Shown: one piece after another, positions 33,369 to 41,045 of the stretch
Position numbering within the stretch: position 1 is the stretch's first letter
Layout: every line of letters begins with the position of its first letter
The notes under the pieces: model-generated
What the model was told of the DNA's origin: nothing
The model's database searches: none
Seen by the model: the letters and a program-made list of their open reading frames with translations, nothing else
Source: Brasilonema sp. UFV-L1
GTDB lineage: Bacteria; Cyanobacteriota; Cyanobacteriia; Cyanobacteriales; Nostocaceae
Assembly (NCBI RefSeq): GCF_012912105.1
Contig: NZ_QMEA01000049.1
Location: 1 to 41,097 of the forward strand
DNA: 41,097 bases
Direction of reading: 5' to 3'
Position numbers and translations under genes: made by a program

Positions 33369-33617
33369 CAATACGGTTCGGTTAACGTAATTGTCGATCA
33401 CACAAAGCCGGTTTTTTGAACAATACCTTTGCCAAAATTAGAGGGTTAAGACTAGACAAAAAGCTAAATTCCTTAGACAATAAGGGTTTCAGGGTTTTGA
33501 ATGGGGCTTGAAAGCCATAGCTGGAAACCCGCATTCTGCGGGCGTTCTAAAAAATTGGCGAAGGTATTGTTGAAGAAACCGGCTTTTTGTCAAGTGTGCT
33601 GATCACCAACCGTATTG
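33369..33617. mobile_element. Palindromic MITE-like element, copy 2, interrupted
   Basis: Ends are CAATACGGTT (33369) and AACCGTATTG (ending 33617). Arms continue as AAAGCCGGTTT (33404-33414) and AAACCGGCTTT (33576-33586). After removing the inserted 149 bp and one TTGAA, the element is 95 bp and pairs as a hairpin. It matches the 94-bp element at 12255-12348 in opposite orientation: CGGTTAACGTAATTGT is identical, and the other arm agrees at about 26 of 30 positions. Confidence 0.8.
33421..33569. mobile_element. 149-bp palindromic element nested inside copy 2
   Basis: Terminal inverted repeats CAATACCTTTGCCAA (33421-33435) and TTGGCGAAGGTATTG (33555-33569) differ at one position. TTGAA lies immediately on both sides (33416-33420 and 33570-33574), which looks like a 5-bp target duplication. 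There is no coding capacity. Inside is a CCCGCATTCTGCGGG hairpin (about 33526-33540). Confidence 0.8.
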
Positions 33618-33750
33618 ACTACACTGCCACACCGTTACGCAATCGCAAATCAGTTTTACAAATTATTTTAAATATTTTTACTTTTAATAGATTTCAATAA
33701 AAACTTATGCTTATATATTTTTAAAAAGATAAATTGATTGAACGATTCTC

Positions 33751-34827
33751 ATGGCTAAGTCTCTTCAAACCCCGGAGCCAGAGTTGCAAAAGCCTGGTGT
33801 GAAAGCACCTGTGCAAGAAACATTGTTAACGCCCAGGTTTTACACCACTAACTTTGACGCTGTCGCGCAGTTGGACATTTCAGCGCATGAAGCGCAGTTG
33901 AGAGCGATTGTGGATGAACTGCGGGCTGATTATAACCGCCATCACTTCGTACGTGATTCTGAGTTTGGGCAAAGTTGGGAACAGATTGATGGGGAAACGC
34001 GCCGCGCTTTTATTGATTTCTTAGAACGCTCGTGTACTTCAGAGTTTTCTGGGTTTCTTTTGTTCAAAGAGTTATCGCGCAAACTCAAAGAGCGAAATCC
34101 TCTTTTAGCAGACGCTTTTAATTTTATGGCGCGGGATGAAGCACGTCATGCTGGGTTTCTGAATAAAGCAATGGGGGATTTTAATCTCTCGCTGGATTTG
34201 GGCTATCTCACTAGGAATCGTACCTACACCTTTTTTCCAGCAGAGTGGGTTATCTATACAGTTTACCTCTCTGAGAAAATTGGCTACTGGCGCTACATTA
34301 TTATGTTCCGTCACCTAGAGAAACATCCAGAGTTGAAATTCTATCCTCTGTTTGGCTATTTCGAGAGTTGGTGTCAGGATGAGAATCGACATGGAGATTT
34401 CTTTAAGGCGCTGTTGCGATCGCAACCCCAACTGTGGAACAATTGGAAAGCGCGTTTATGGGTGAGGTTTTTCCTGCTGTCTGTGTTTGCGACTCATACT
34501 TTGACTGTGCTGGAGAGGGCGTCATTTTATCGTTCTATTGGCATTAATCCGTACGAGTACAATATCCAAGTCATCGAGAAGACGAATGAAACTGCAGCAC
34601 GGGCATTTCCTGTGATACTGAATACAGAACACCCAGAATTTTTCCGTCGGCTGGAAGAGTGCTCGGATATTAATCTCAAGCTGACAGAGATTAACGACAG
34701 CAATAGTCCAAAGATTGTCAAGTTCTTGCGAAAATTACCCTTGATACTTTCAATCATCGGGCATTTGTTACGGCTTTACTTTATTAAGCCGATTGATGCT
34801 GAGGTATCTCGCCAAGCAGTTTGCTGA
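33751..34827 (+). CDS. acsF: Mg-protoporphyrin IX monomethyl ester oxidative cyclase AcsF
   Basis: 358 residues, full family length. This diiron, O2-dependent membrane-associated enzyme closes the isocyclic ring to make divinyl protochlorophyllide in chlorophyll synthesis. Iron ligands are visible as Glu98 in CTSEFSGF, the first ExxH in ARDEARHAGF (Glu130, His133), and the second in QDENRHGDFF (Glu211, His214). Cyanobacteria often have two copies, one expressed at low oxygen (ChlAII). The presence of heme oxygenase and hemN 12 kb away makes the low-oxygen form plausible, but sequence alone does not prove it. No Ycf54 gene is nearby. A strong hairpin follows the stop. Confidence 0.95.
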   Translation: MAKSLQTPEPELQKPGVKAPVQETLLTPRFYTTNFDAVAQLDISAHEAQLRAIVDELRADYNRHHFVRDSEFGQSWEQIDGETRRAFIDFLERSCTSEFSGFLLFKELSRKLKERNPLLADAFNFMARDEARHAGFLNKAMGDFNLSLDLGYLTRNRTYTFFPAEWVIYTVYLSEKIGYWRYIIMFRHLEKHPELKFYPLFGYFESWCQDENRHGDFFKALLRSQPQLWNNWKARLWVRFFLLSVFATHTLTVLERASFYRSIGINPYEYNIQVIEKTNETAARAFPVILNTEHPEFFRRLEECSDINLKLTEINDSNSPKIVKFLRKLPLILSIIGHLLRLYFIKPIDAEVSRQAVC

Positions 34828-34859
34828 ACTTTCCGGAAACATTTAGATGTACTAGAAGC

Positions 34860-34887
34860 CTACACTCGTCCTGAGGACTGAGTGTAG
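34860..34887 (+). terminator. Hairpin after acsF
   Basis: CTACACTC with GAGTGTAG, with an inner GTCC / GGAC stem and a one-base bulge. It lies 33 bp past the acsF stop. A short AT-rich run follows but no true T-tract, so it is a probable rather than certain terminator. Confidence 0.55.
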
Positions 34888-34965
34888 ATCATTAATTTTG
34901 ATCGCTGTTTTGTGGTACTATGGCACGGAGTGCCATATTTTGAATTGTTTTGGTCATGGTGTGAC

Positions 34966-35790
34966 TTAGCTACCATTTCCCTGGTTCATGCTATGTTCTA
35001 CCTCGTTAGAGAGGTGTAGAGGATGAGGAGGTAATAATAAAGCTTCCGATTTTCGTAATTGACCACGAACGATAAGGCGATCGCCCATAACTTCAACCTC
35101 TTTCACCTCAACTGGAAGTTTTTTCAATTCTTTTGCAACTTGTTGGTTGAGGCGTTCTTCAGAAAGCCCAAAACGTTGATACATATCAGAGAGGGTTAAG
35201 CTGAGATTGCCAAACTTAATGCGGGTTGTCTCATCCAAGCTGACTTGTTGATTGTACACCTTGGGTTTTCCTTCAACCTCTATGTATACGGGGCGATATC
35301 TTAAGATGGGCACAGTCGATAGTAACTTGGAAATCGCGACTTGTTCCTCCGATTGCAACTCGTTTAAGGGAATTGTTCTCAAATCTATCACAGCACCTGC
35401 GGAGATTTTGCCATCTTGAATTTGAGTTTTTGTCCTAACAACTGCTTGAGCCAGCCGACTTTTATCTGTCGTTTGAGCAATTCCTGAAAGAATAAGCGTA
35501 TTGACTTCATTTGCATCTAGTTGCACTTCACCTTTCGCATTTCCTTTTTTGAGATGGTCAGAAATTTTACTTAAAACTTCCTGTTGTGATGGTTGAAGAG
35601 GGGTTTGATTTTGGTCAGCTTTCGGAGGCGAACTTGTTGTTGTGAATGGATTTGAGTACTCAGCTGGTAGCTGAGTTGCTTGTTGCCAAAAGAAAAAGAA
35701 AACAGCACCAGTACCTGCAATGGTACAACATAATACTAATAAAAGTCGCTTGAACATGACCAAATTCCAAGCTGGGATTTTAAGTTTCAT
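34966..35790 (-). CDS. Hypothetical membrane-anchored protein
   Basis: 274 residues, family not recognised. A single N-terminal membrane helix (about 13-36, FKRLLLVLCCTIAGTGAVFF) is followed by a Ser/Thr/Pro/Gln-rich linker (TTTSSPPKADQNQTPLQPSQ) and a soluble domain facing outside the cytoplasm (about 70-255). That domain has mixed alpha/beta pattern with GEVQLDANEVNTLILSGIAQ, VPILRYRPVYIEVEGKPKVY and VKEVEVMGDRLIVRGQL, the last resembling a beta-hairpin of lipid- or ligand-binding folds. An ATG at codon 12 is an alternative start. It is convergent with acsF and divergent from the DUF3891 gene. Confidence 0.75.
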   Translation of the reverse strand: MKLKIPAWNLVMFKRLLLVLCCTIAGTGAVFFFFWQQATQLPAEYSNPFTTTSSPPKADQNQTPLQPSQQEVLSKISDHLKKGNAKGEVQLDANEVNTLILSGIAQTTDKSRLAQAVVRTKTQIQDGKISAGAVIDLRTIPLNELQSEEQVAISKLLSTVPILRYRPVYIEVEGKPKVYNQQVSLDETTRIKFGNLSLTLSDMYQRFGLSEERLNQQVAKELKKLPVEVKEVEVMGDRLIVRGQLRKSEALLLPPHPLHLSNEVEHSMNQGNGS

Positions 35791-35970
35791 ATTGTTTTAT
35801 ATACATCTGTTGACAGCTTGAGGTCTAGCTCCAAAAAGATGTCTGTGTCAGAGTAAGAAATATCTAGTAGAAGATTTGAATAGCTTTCGTTACATTCATT
35901 TAGCATAGGTTTTTTGTTTCGGCGATTAGTTCAGAATAAAGAGTAGAACAATGTTTTGTGCTTTCTACTT

Positions 35971-36876
35971 ATGCTGCATCGTTTAACAAAACAAGGACTT
36001 ATTTGCATCACTCAACCAAATCACGCTTGGCTTTGCGGTCAACTTGCACAAGTTTGGGGGAATGAAGACTTTGGTGAATTTGCTCCAAAAAAAGAAGTCT
36101 GTTTAGGTGCGGAACTACATGATATTGGTTAGCTTGTTTGGGAACAAGCACCGACGCTGAACCCGCAAACTGGCTATCCTCATAAATTCATGGAACTGTC
36201 AACGCAGGAGCATATAAACATTTGGTCTAGTGCTAAACAACTCGCACTTCCTTTGGGTAGATATGTAGCACTTCTTGTCTCACTTCACGGAACAGGTTTA
36301 TATGAACGATTTACAAGTTGGCAGAACTCAGCAACTTCCTCTCAAATTGTGCAGGATTTTTTAGAGGGTGAGTATGCCTTCCAAGAACAACTGATTGCTT
36401 TTCTTAAAAATGATCAATATTATGCACCACACACAAAACCAGAAGTGATTTCGCATAATAGAAAGCTGATAGGGATATGGGATGCACTATCAATTCTCTT
36501 ATGTCAAGAATTGATTTCGCAAGCAGAAGTTCCTCAGGTACCAACAATTGACGGTGAAACTACTGTCAAACTGACTTTGAAAGAAGTCAAAGATAACCAT
36601 CATCAAGTCACAGTATTTCCTTGGCCTTTTCAACACACTCAGGTAGAACTTGTTTACGAGGGACGGCTTCTACAGCAAACTTTTGACGATGAGAAAGCGA
36701 TGCGAGAGGCTTTAATGGGTGATTGTGCGGTGACGCATTGTCCCCGCCAGGAACAGGGCAGGCTTCCAAGCCCCACGATTCATCATGGGGTAGACAGATC
36801 AATAAATAAAGCCTGCCCTGTTCCTGGTACGTGTAAGACCCCCGTGACTCTGAGCACGACTTTGCAACCAGAGTAG
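35971..36876 (+). pseudogene. DUF3891 gene with internal TAG and in-frame palindrome insertion
   Basis: The frame begins at an ATG at 35971 (MLHRLTKQGLICITQPNHAW) and reads to a TAG at 36130-36132. It resumes in the same frame (LVWEQAPTLNPQTGYPHKF) to a stop at 36876, 301 codons in all. The text HDIG-stop-LVWE strongly suggests a Trp codon (TGG) turned into TAG. The DUF3891 family is a short helical domain, often with HD-like HD motifs (here LHDIG). Near the C-terminus a palindromic insertion (36747-36827) adds residues without breaking the frame, since VTLSTTLQPE after it looks like the original end. A truncated product could still start at the ATG at 36190. Confidence 0.8.
36747..36827. mobile_element. 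81-bp palindromic insertion with perfect 19-bp inverted repeats
   Basis: CCAGGAACAGGGCAGGCTT (36747-36765) is the exact reverse complement of 36809-36827. The 43-bp centre contains CCCCACGATTCATCATGGGG, itself a hairpin. The element lies inside the DUF3891 reading frame and is translated in frame as RQEQGRLPSPTIHHGVD and onward. True insertion borders may extend several bases beyond the repeats. Confidence 0.75.
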
Positions 36877-36884
36877 GAAGCTTT

Positions 36885-37937
36885 TTATACAGGATTTGCT
36901 TGCTTGCTTATCTTGTCGCGACTATGTGGTTGTTGAAGAAACATTGGATCAGGACCAGACGGGATGATACCGCCTGGATTGAGTGGAAACAAATTTCCGT
37001 AATAATCTCGCTTAACACTCTCCAAGTCACAGGTGTCAGCGACACCTTTAAGCTGATACAAGTCACGCAGGTAAGGTCCCAGGTTCTGATAATCGTGAAT
37101 TCTTTTGCGGTTGCACTTAAAAAGTCCGTAGTATACAGTATCAAACCGGAATAATGTTGTGAATAAACGGACATCTGCCAGTGTGACAGTATCCCCACAA
37201 AGGTATCGACTGGTATTCAGCGCTGTGTCAATTTCATCAAGAGTGGTGAATAGTTCTTGATAAACTTTGTTATAAGCTTCTTGTGTCTGGGCAAAGCCGC
37301 AACGATACACACCGTTATTTACACTGGCGTAAATTTTTTCATTCCACTGGTCAATCTTTTCTTTGAGTTCCTGTGGGTAGAGGTCTAGTGTAGGATTCTT
37401 TGCGAACTCGTTGAACTGTGAGTTTAGCATCACAATAATCTCTGCACTTTCGTTGTTAACAATCGTCTTTGTCTGGGAGTCCCATAACACTGGAACTGTA
37501 AAGCGTCCACCGTAGCTAGGTTCTGCTAATTCGTACAATTCGGCGAGCAGGCGACAACCTTCATATTCTTGGTTAAACACCCAACCTCCTTCAATTGGAG
37601 AAGGTGAGACAATTGTGAGCGAGATTGCTTGTTCTAGTCCTTTGAGCGATCGCACAACAAGAGTACGATGTGCCCACGGACAACCCAGCCCTGCTATCAG
37701 ATTATAACGCCCTACTGCTGGTTGATACACATTCCCTTGGTCTGTTCCAACAGAGTTTCTAAATTCGCTGCTTGGTCGAATGTACTCACCTGACTTGTTA
37801 CGGGGAGCTAGTTTCGACATCATCATATGCCAAAGAGTCGTCCAAACAAATTTTCCTAGCTTTATGATGAGCTTTGGAGGAAGTGACTTACCCTTTTTAG
37901 TTTTGATTTTTTTGTCTAGTGCTGGTGAATGTGACAT
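36885..37937 (-). CDS. Glutathione S-transferase, glutathionyl-hydroquinone reductase type
   Basis: 350 residues, the length of the YqjG/ECM4 (Omega/Xi-class) family, which reduces glutathionyl-hydroquinones. The catalytic cysteine is Cys86 in LIAGLGCPWAHRTLVVRS (about 80-97). Further family markers are GRFTVPVLWDSQTKTIVNNE (about 144-163) with SAEIIVMLN, then NNGVYRCGFAQTQEAY (about 208-223), and the C-terminal helical domain SRYLCGDTVTLADVRLFTTL (about 245-264). Cytoplasmic, no signal peptide. It is convergent with the DUF3891 gene (8 bp between stops), and preceded by a short hypothetical frame 14 bp upstream. Expected role is in quinone and redox homeostasis. Confidence 0.9.
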   Translation of the reverse strand: MSHSPALDKKIKTKKGKSLPPKLIIKLGKFVWTTLWHMMMSKLAPRNKSGEYIRPSSEFRNSVGTDQGNVYQPAVGRYNLIAGLGCPWAHRTLVVRSLKGLEQAISLTIVSPSPIEGGWVFNQEYEGCRLLAELYELAEPSYGGRFTVPVLWDSQTKTIVNNESAEIIVMLNSQFNEFAKNPTLDLYPQELKEKIDQWNEKIYASVNNGVYRCGFAQTQEAYNKVYQELFTTLDEIDTALNTSRYLCGDTVTLADVRLFTTLFRFDTVYYGLFKCNRKRIHDYQNLGPYLRDLYQLKGVADTCDLESVKRDYYGNLFPLNPGGIIPSGPDPMFLQQPHSRDKISKQANPV

Positions 37938-37951
37938 GATAACTCAATTAG

Positions 37952-38203
37952 CTATTCTTCTACTAGCAGTGTAGGTAGAGAGTCTGCTTGATGTTCACAA
38001 GTCGGCAATTCATTTTCTGAGGGCTGCAATTTACCTCGAACCACCTCTCCCACTGTAATGGATTGATTCGCTTGGCACCAGCACACTTGAGCTTTGTTTG
38101 TTTTTATCTGATTGTACTGCAAGTAATGGTAGCTTTTGTCCCTATCATTCCTTCCTAAAACGATATTATAATGTGAGACTTGCTGATGATTATCCTGTTT
38201 CAC
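37952..38203 (-). CDS. Possible small hypothetical protein
   Basis: 83 residues from a GTG at 38203; no ATG alternative and no ribosome-binding site. Hydrophilic, with CWCQ and a late CEHQ, no membrane segment or recognised domain. The 14-bp gap to the GST gene would allow translation coupling, which is the main support. It may be only the 5' leader of the GST gene. Confidence 0.35.
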   Translation of the reverse strand: MKQDNHQQVSHYNIVLGRNDRDKSYHYLQYNQIKTNKAQVCWCQANQSITVGEVVRGKLQPSENELPTCEHQADSLPTLLVEE

Positions 38204-38430
38204 TAAACTTTGTATATAAAATATTTCATTATAGAGGCTAAAACCTAAGATTGCAGTGATTATCCGGTGATCGTTTAGAAACTTAATATATTGAATTCAC
38301 ACAAAAGTTAGTGAAAAATGTTCGGATGAATCAAAGATTCAGCGAAGATGACTCTTGCGACATTTCTGAATCTCGAAAATCTATAATTTTCAGTAGTGCA
38401 ATTCGCTATCGTATTCTGTCTGTAGTTACC

Positions 38431-39792
38431 ATGACCACTTCATCCCGTCGCTATCACATCACCACCTTCGGTTGCCAAATGAACAAAGCCGACTCAGAAC
38501 GTATGGCTGGCATCTTAGAAGACATGGGCTTTGAGTGGTCAGAAGACCCAAATCAAGCTTCTTTGATTCTCTACAATACCTGCACTATACGTGATAATGC
38601 TGAGCAAAAAGTCTATTCTTATCTAGGAAGACAAGCAAAGCGCAAGCATGAACAACCAGACCTAACCATCATTGTTTCAGGTTGCGTTGCTCAGCAGGAA
38701 GGAGAAGTACTGTTGCGGCGTGTGCCAGAATTAGATTTGGTGATGGGACCTCAACACACTAACCGCCTGAAAGATTTGCTACAACAAGTTTTTGATGGTA
38801 ACCAAGTTGTCGCCACTGAGCCAGTTCACATTATGGAAGATATCACCAAGCCGCGACGAGATAGTCATGTGAGTGCTTGGGTAAATGTGATTTACGGCTG
38901 TAATGAACGCTGCACTTACTGTGTGGTTCCGAATGTACGGGGTGTTGAGCAATCCCGTACACCGCAAGCAATTCGGGCAGAAATTGAAGAAATTGGGCGG
39001 CTTGGTTATAAAGAAGTTACCTTACTCGGTCAAAATATTGATGCTTACGGGCGAGATTTACCGGGAGTGACGCCTGAAGGTCGCCATCTCCATACTTTGA
39101 CTGATTTACTTTACTATATTCATGATGTGTCGGGAATTGAAAGAATTCGGTTTGCAACTTCTCACCCCCGTTATTTCACAGAAAGACTCATCAAAGCTTG
39201 CGCGGAATTACCCAAGGTGTGTGAACACTTCCACATTCCCTTCCAATCTGGGGACAACGAAGTCCTAAAACGCATGAGTCGGGGTTACACTCACGAGAAA
39301 TATCGCCGGATTATTGATACAATTCGACAGTATATGCCAGATGCGTCAATTAGTGCTGATGCGATTGTCGGTTTTCCAGGGGAGACAGAAGAACAGTTTA
39401 AAAATACTCTCAAATTGGTAGAAGATATTGGTTTTGACCAGTTGAATACAGCAGCGTATTCTCCACGCCCTGGAACACCAGCAGCGATTTGGGATGAGCA
39501 ATTGAGTGAAGAAACTAAGAGCGATCGCCTGCAACAGCTCAATCATCTGGTTGGTACTAAAGCAGCCGAGCGATCGCAGCGTTATATGGGACGCGTTGAA
39601 GAAGTCCTAGTGGAAGACCAAAACCCCAAAGACAAAACTCAAGTGATGGGACGCACACGCGGAAACCGTCTGACTTTCTTTGCTGGTGATATCAATGAAC
39701 TCAAAGGCAAGTTGGTTAAAGTCAAAATTACTGAAGTTCGTGCCTTTAGCTTGACAGGTGAAGTGGAAGTGCGCCAAGCGGTGTCAGTGTAA
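38431..39792 (+). CDS. miaB: tRNA-2-methylthio-N6-dimethylallyladenosine synthase MiaB
   Basis: 453 residues from the ATG at 38431; the frame is open back to 38311 but the added 40 residues do not belong to the family. MiaB adds the methylthio group to i6A37 of tRNAs reading UNN codons. The N-terminal UPF0004 domain binds an auxiliary 4Fe-4S cluster through Cys15 (TFGCQM), Cys51 (YNTCTIR) and Cys85 (SGCVAQ). The radical-SAM cluster is CNERCTYC (Cys157, Cys161, Cys164). A TRAM domain ends the protein (about 380-447, [20 protein letters not shown]). The VxPxVRGxEQSR block after the cluster separates MiaB from RimO. No miaA is adjacent. Confidence 0.95.
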   Translation: MTTSSRRYHITTFGCQMNKADSERMAGILEDMGFEWSEDPNQASLILYNTCTIRDNAEQKVYSYLGRQAKRKHEQPDLTIIVSGCVAQQEGEVLLRRVPELDLVMGPQHTNRLKDLLQQVFDGNQVVATEPVHIMEDITKPRRDSHVSAWVNVIYGCNERCTYCVVPNVRGVEQSRTPQAIRAEIEEIGRLGYKEVTLLGQNIDAYGRDLPGVTPEGRHLHTLTDLLYYIHDVSGIERIRFATSHPRYFTERLIKACAELPKVCEHFHIPFQSGDNEVLKRMSRGYTHEKYRRIIDTIRQYMPDASISADAIVGFPGETEEQFKNTLKLVEDIGFDQLNTAAYSPRPGTPAAIWDEQLSEETKSDRLQQLNHLVGTKAAERSQRYMGRVEEVLVEDQNPKDKTQVMGRTRGNRLTFFAGDINELKGKLVKVKITEVRAFSLTGEVEVRQAVSV

Positions 39793-39805
39793 AAGGTAAA
39801 TTGCT

Positions 39806-39835
39806 AGAAGAAGCTGCATACCATCTGCTTCTTCT
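39806..39835 (+). terminator. Hairpin after miaB
   Basis: AGAAGAAGC / GCTTCTTCT, perfect 9-bp stem, 12-nt loop, 14 bp past the miaB stop and between convergent genes. No T-run follows, so the call rests on position. Confidence 0.45.
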
Positions 39836-39873
39836 GCGTTGTAGCTAGTAACGCAGGTGAACTGGATGAGCTC

Positions 39874-40176
39874 TTATGGTAGCCGACTACGCCATTTCTT
39901 TGGATCTTGAGAACAGTGGAAAACTGCGTAGACAATAATCGTAGTGTCCGAATGCTCATAAAAAATAACGTAAGGAAAGCGCCGAACTACAGCTCTTCTA
40001 TAACTTTCGTGAACTACCCGATACATCTGTGGATTTCGCCGGATCAACTGAATACAAGCATCAACACAACGAAGAAACTCTTCACCCAAGCCAAGTTCCT
40101 GTTCTTCATACCAGATGTAAGCCCCAGCTACATCTTGTTCTGCCTCTGGCAGAATAATCAGATTTCTAAGCACCAT
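39874..40176 (-). CDS. ParE/RelE-family toxin
   Basis: 100 residues from the ATG at 40176. It belongs to the type II toxin superfamily with ILPEAEQDVAGAYIWYEEQE and LGLGEEFLRCVDACIQLIRR (about 8-47), then FPYVIFYEHSDTTIIVYAVF (about 68-87) and HCSQDPKKWRSR at the end, the usual ParE core. ParE toxins poison gyrase, while RelE ones cleave mRNA; the sequence is closer to ParE. The start overlaps the antitoxin gene by 11 bp, so the pair is translationally coupled, antitoxin first. The open frame reaches 40338 but the extra N-terminus is out of family. Confidence 0.88.
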   Translation of the reverse strand: MVLRNLIILPEAEQDVAGAYIWYEEQELGLGEEFLRCVDACIQLIRRNPQMYRVVHESYRRAVVRRFPYVIFYEHSDTTIIVYAVFHCSQDPKKWRSRLP

Positions 40177-40393
40177 GCTGTTTGCTACGAATTCGCTCCT
40201 TAGCGACTTCCCATGAACTACCTGAGTCGGGATTCTGTAAGTACATGGCTTTTCTTTTCGCAAGCTCTTGTTTTTGCCAATCAAGCACAGGAATTTGATC
40301 GGACACCAAAGCAATACTGTCCCATAAGTCTTCAACAAGCTGCAATTTTTCCGAGACGGTTAACTCAAAAACCTTTTGGAACTCTGCATTCAT
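40166..40393 (-). CDS. Antitoxin, addiction-module type
   Basis: 75 residues. The pattern VFELTVSEKLQLVEDLWDSI and DWQKQELAKRKAMYLQNPDS, then SWEVAKERIRSKQ, matches the unstable antitoxins (PF09720 type, putative addiction module component) that pair with ParE/RelE toxins. It carries no recognisable DNA-binding N-terminus; in this group autoregulation is less well defined. A partial second copy of this gene's 3' end lies at 40875-41001. Confidence 0.88.
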   Translation of the reverse strand: MNAEFQKVFELTVSEKLQLVEDLWDSIALVSDQIPVLDWQKQELAKRKAMYLQNPDSGSSWEVAKERIRSKQHGA

Positions 40394-40779
40394 ACCAACC
40401 TCGTTTAGTTAATACCCATTTTGTTCTAAGTCTATCACGGTAACACTGATGCCTCAGAATGGTGCTTTGAGAAGCTTTTGGGATGTTTCAAGGAAAAATA
40501 GACTTCTAACTTCTCGCTATTTATATAAACAAAACTCATGAAAATATTAATTTACTTTTGAAATTTGCAATTACAAATATTTACGAAAATTGTAAAGTAA
40601 TTTTCTCTGTTGAGAATAGCGTCAATAAATGACGACTTGACAAGACTTTTAGTCATTTGTATTATTTTCATAATCTCGGCGGCGTATAACTCAATCAAAA
40701 AAACAAGAGAAAAAATATAGAGTAACTTCCCTTAGATGTGTTGCAGTATCTGAGTTTGAAGGTTATGGAGGTATTTCAG
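40394..40779. other. Intergenic region upstream of the toxin/antitoxin operon
   Basis: About 390 bp, AT-rich in its centre (40520-40620). It should hold the minus-strand promoter of the antitoxin gene. No gene, repeat or confident promoter motif was recognised. Confidence 0.4.
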
Positions 40780-40905
40780 ATGACGAAGCTGCGAATCGAC
40801 TTACTCTCTGGTGATCGTTCGGGAGAACATGAAGTTTTTATAAGTTCAGCACGGGCGATCGCTAACTATCCTAATATTTTGTTTTGTCCCTGGTATAATA
40901 CCTAG
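40780..40905 (+). CDS. Possible 41-residue small protein
   Basis: ATG at 40780 with a very good ribosome-binding site (GGAGG, 40767-40771, eight-base spacing). The product begins MTKLRIDLLSGDRSGEHEVF. The last 10 or so codons run into the antitoxin/toxin relic, so the original C-terminus may have been lost. I do not recognise it. Confidence 0.35.
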   Translation: MTKLRIDLLSGDRSGEHEVFISSARAIANYPNILFCPWYNT

Positions 40906-41001
40906 CTTTCTAAGCACCATGCTGTCTGCGACGAATTCGCTTCTTAGCGACTTCCTATGAACTACTTGAGCCGGGATTCTGTAAGTAGATGGGTTTTCTG
41001 T
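40875..41001 (-). pseudogene. Relic of a second toxin/antitoxin junction
   Basis: It matches the antitoxin 3' end and toxin 5' end (about 40125-40255), best between 40908 and 41001. Minus-strand translation reads RKPIYLQNPGSSSS-stop-EVAKKRIRRRQHGA-stop, against KAMYLQNPDSGSSWEVAKERIRSKQHGA in the intact gene: the Trp codon has become TAG. The toxin start (MVLRKL, then IIPGTKQNI in place of ILPEAEQDV) is recognisable for about 16 codons and then lost. Confidence 0.75.
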
Positions 41002-41013
41002 CCCGCCATTCAT

Positions 41014-41045
41014 CCCACACTGACTTTTTCAAAGTACAGTGTGGG
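41014..41045. repeat. Hairpin of a dispersed repeat at the window end
   Basis: CCCACACTG / CAGTGTGGG, perfect 9-bp stem, 14-nt loop. CCCACACT..AGTGTGGG hairpins occur at the right end of IS200/IS605 elements in cyanobacteria. Further on, GACAAAAATGGACA (41084-41097) repeats the same 14-mer found at about 29106-29119, inside the suspected repeat of the 28896-29267 frame. Confidence 0.45.

Larger units (their letters stand above)
33030..33750. other. Repeat-filled intergenic region upstream of acsF
   Basis: About 720 bp with no gene. It holds a solitary ATCTTGCACC end (33045-33054), a small palindrome (33144-33161), the nested palindromic elements (33369-33617), and a very AT-rich stretch (33640-33750) that should contain the acsF promoter. 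Confidence 0.6.
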
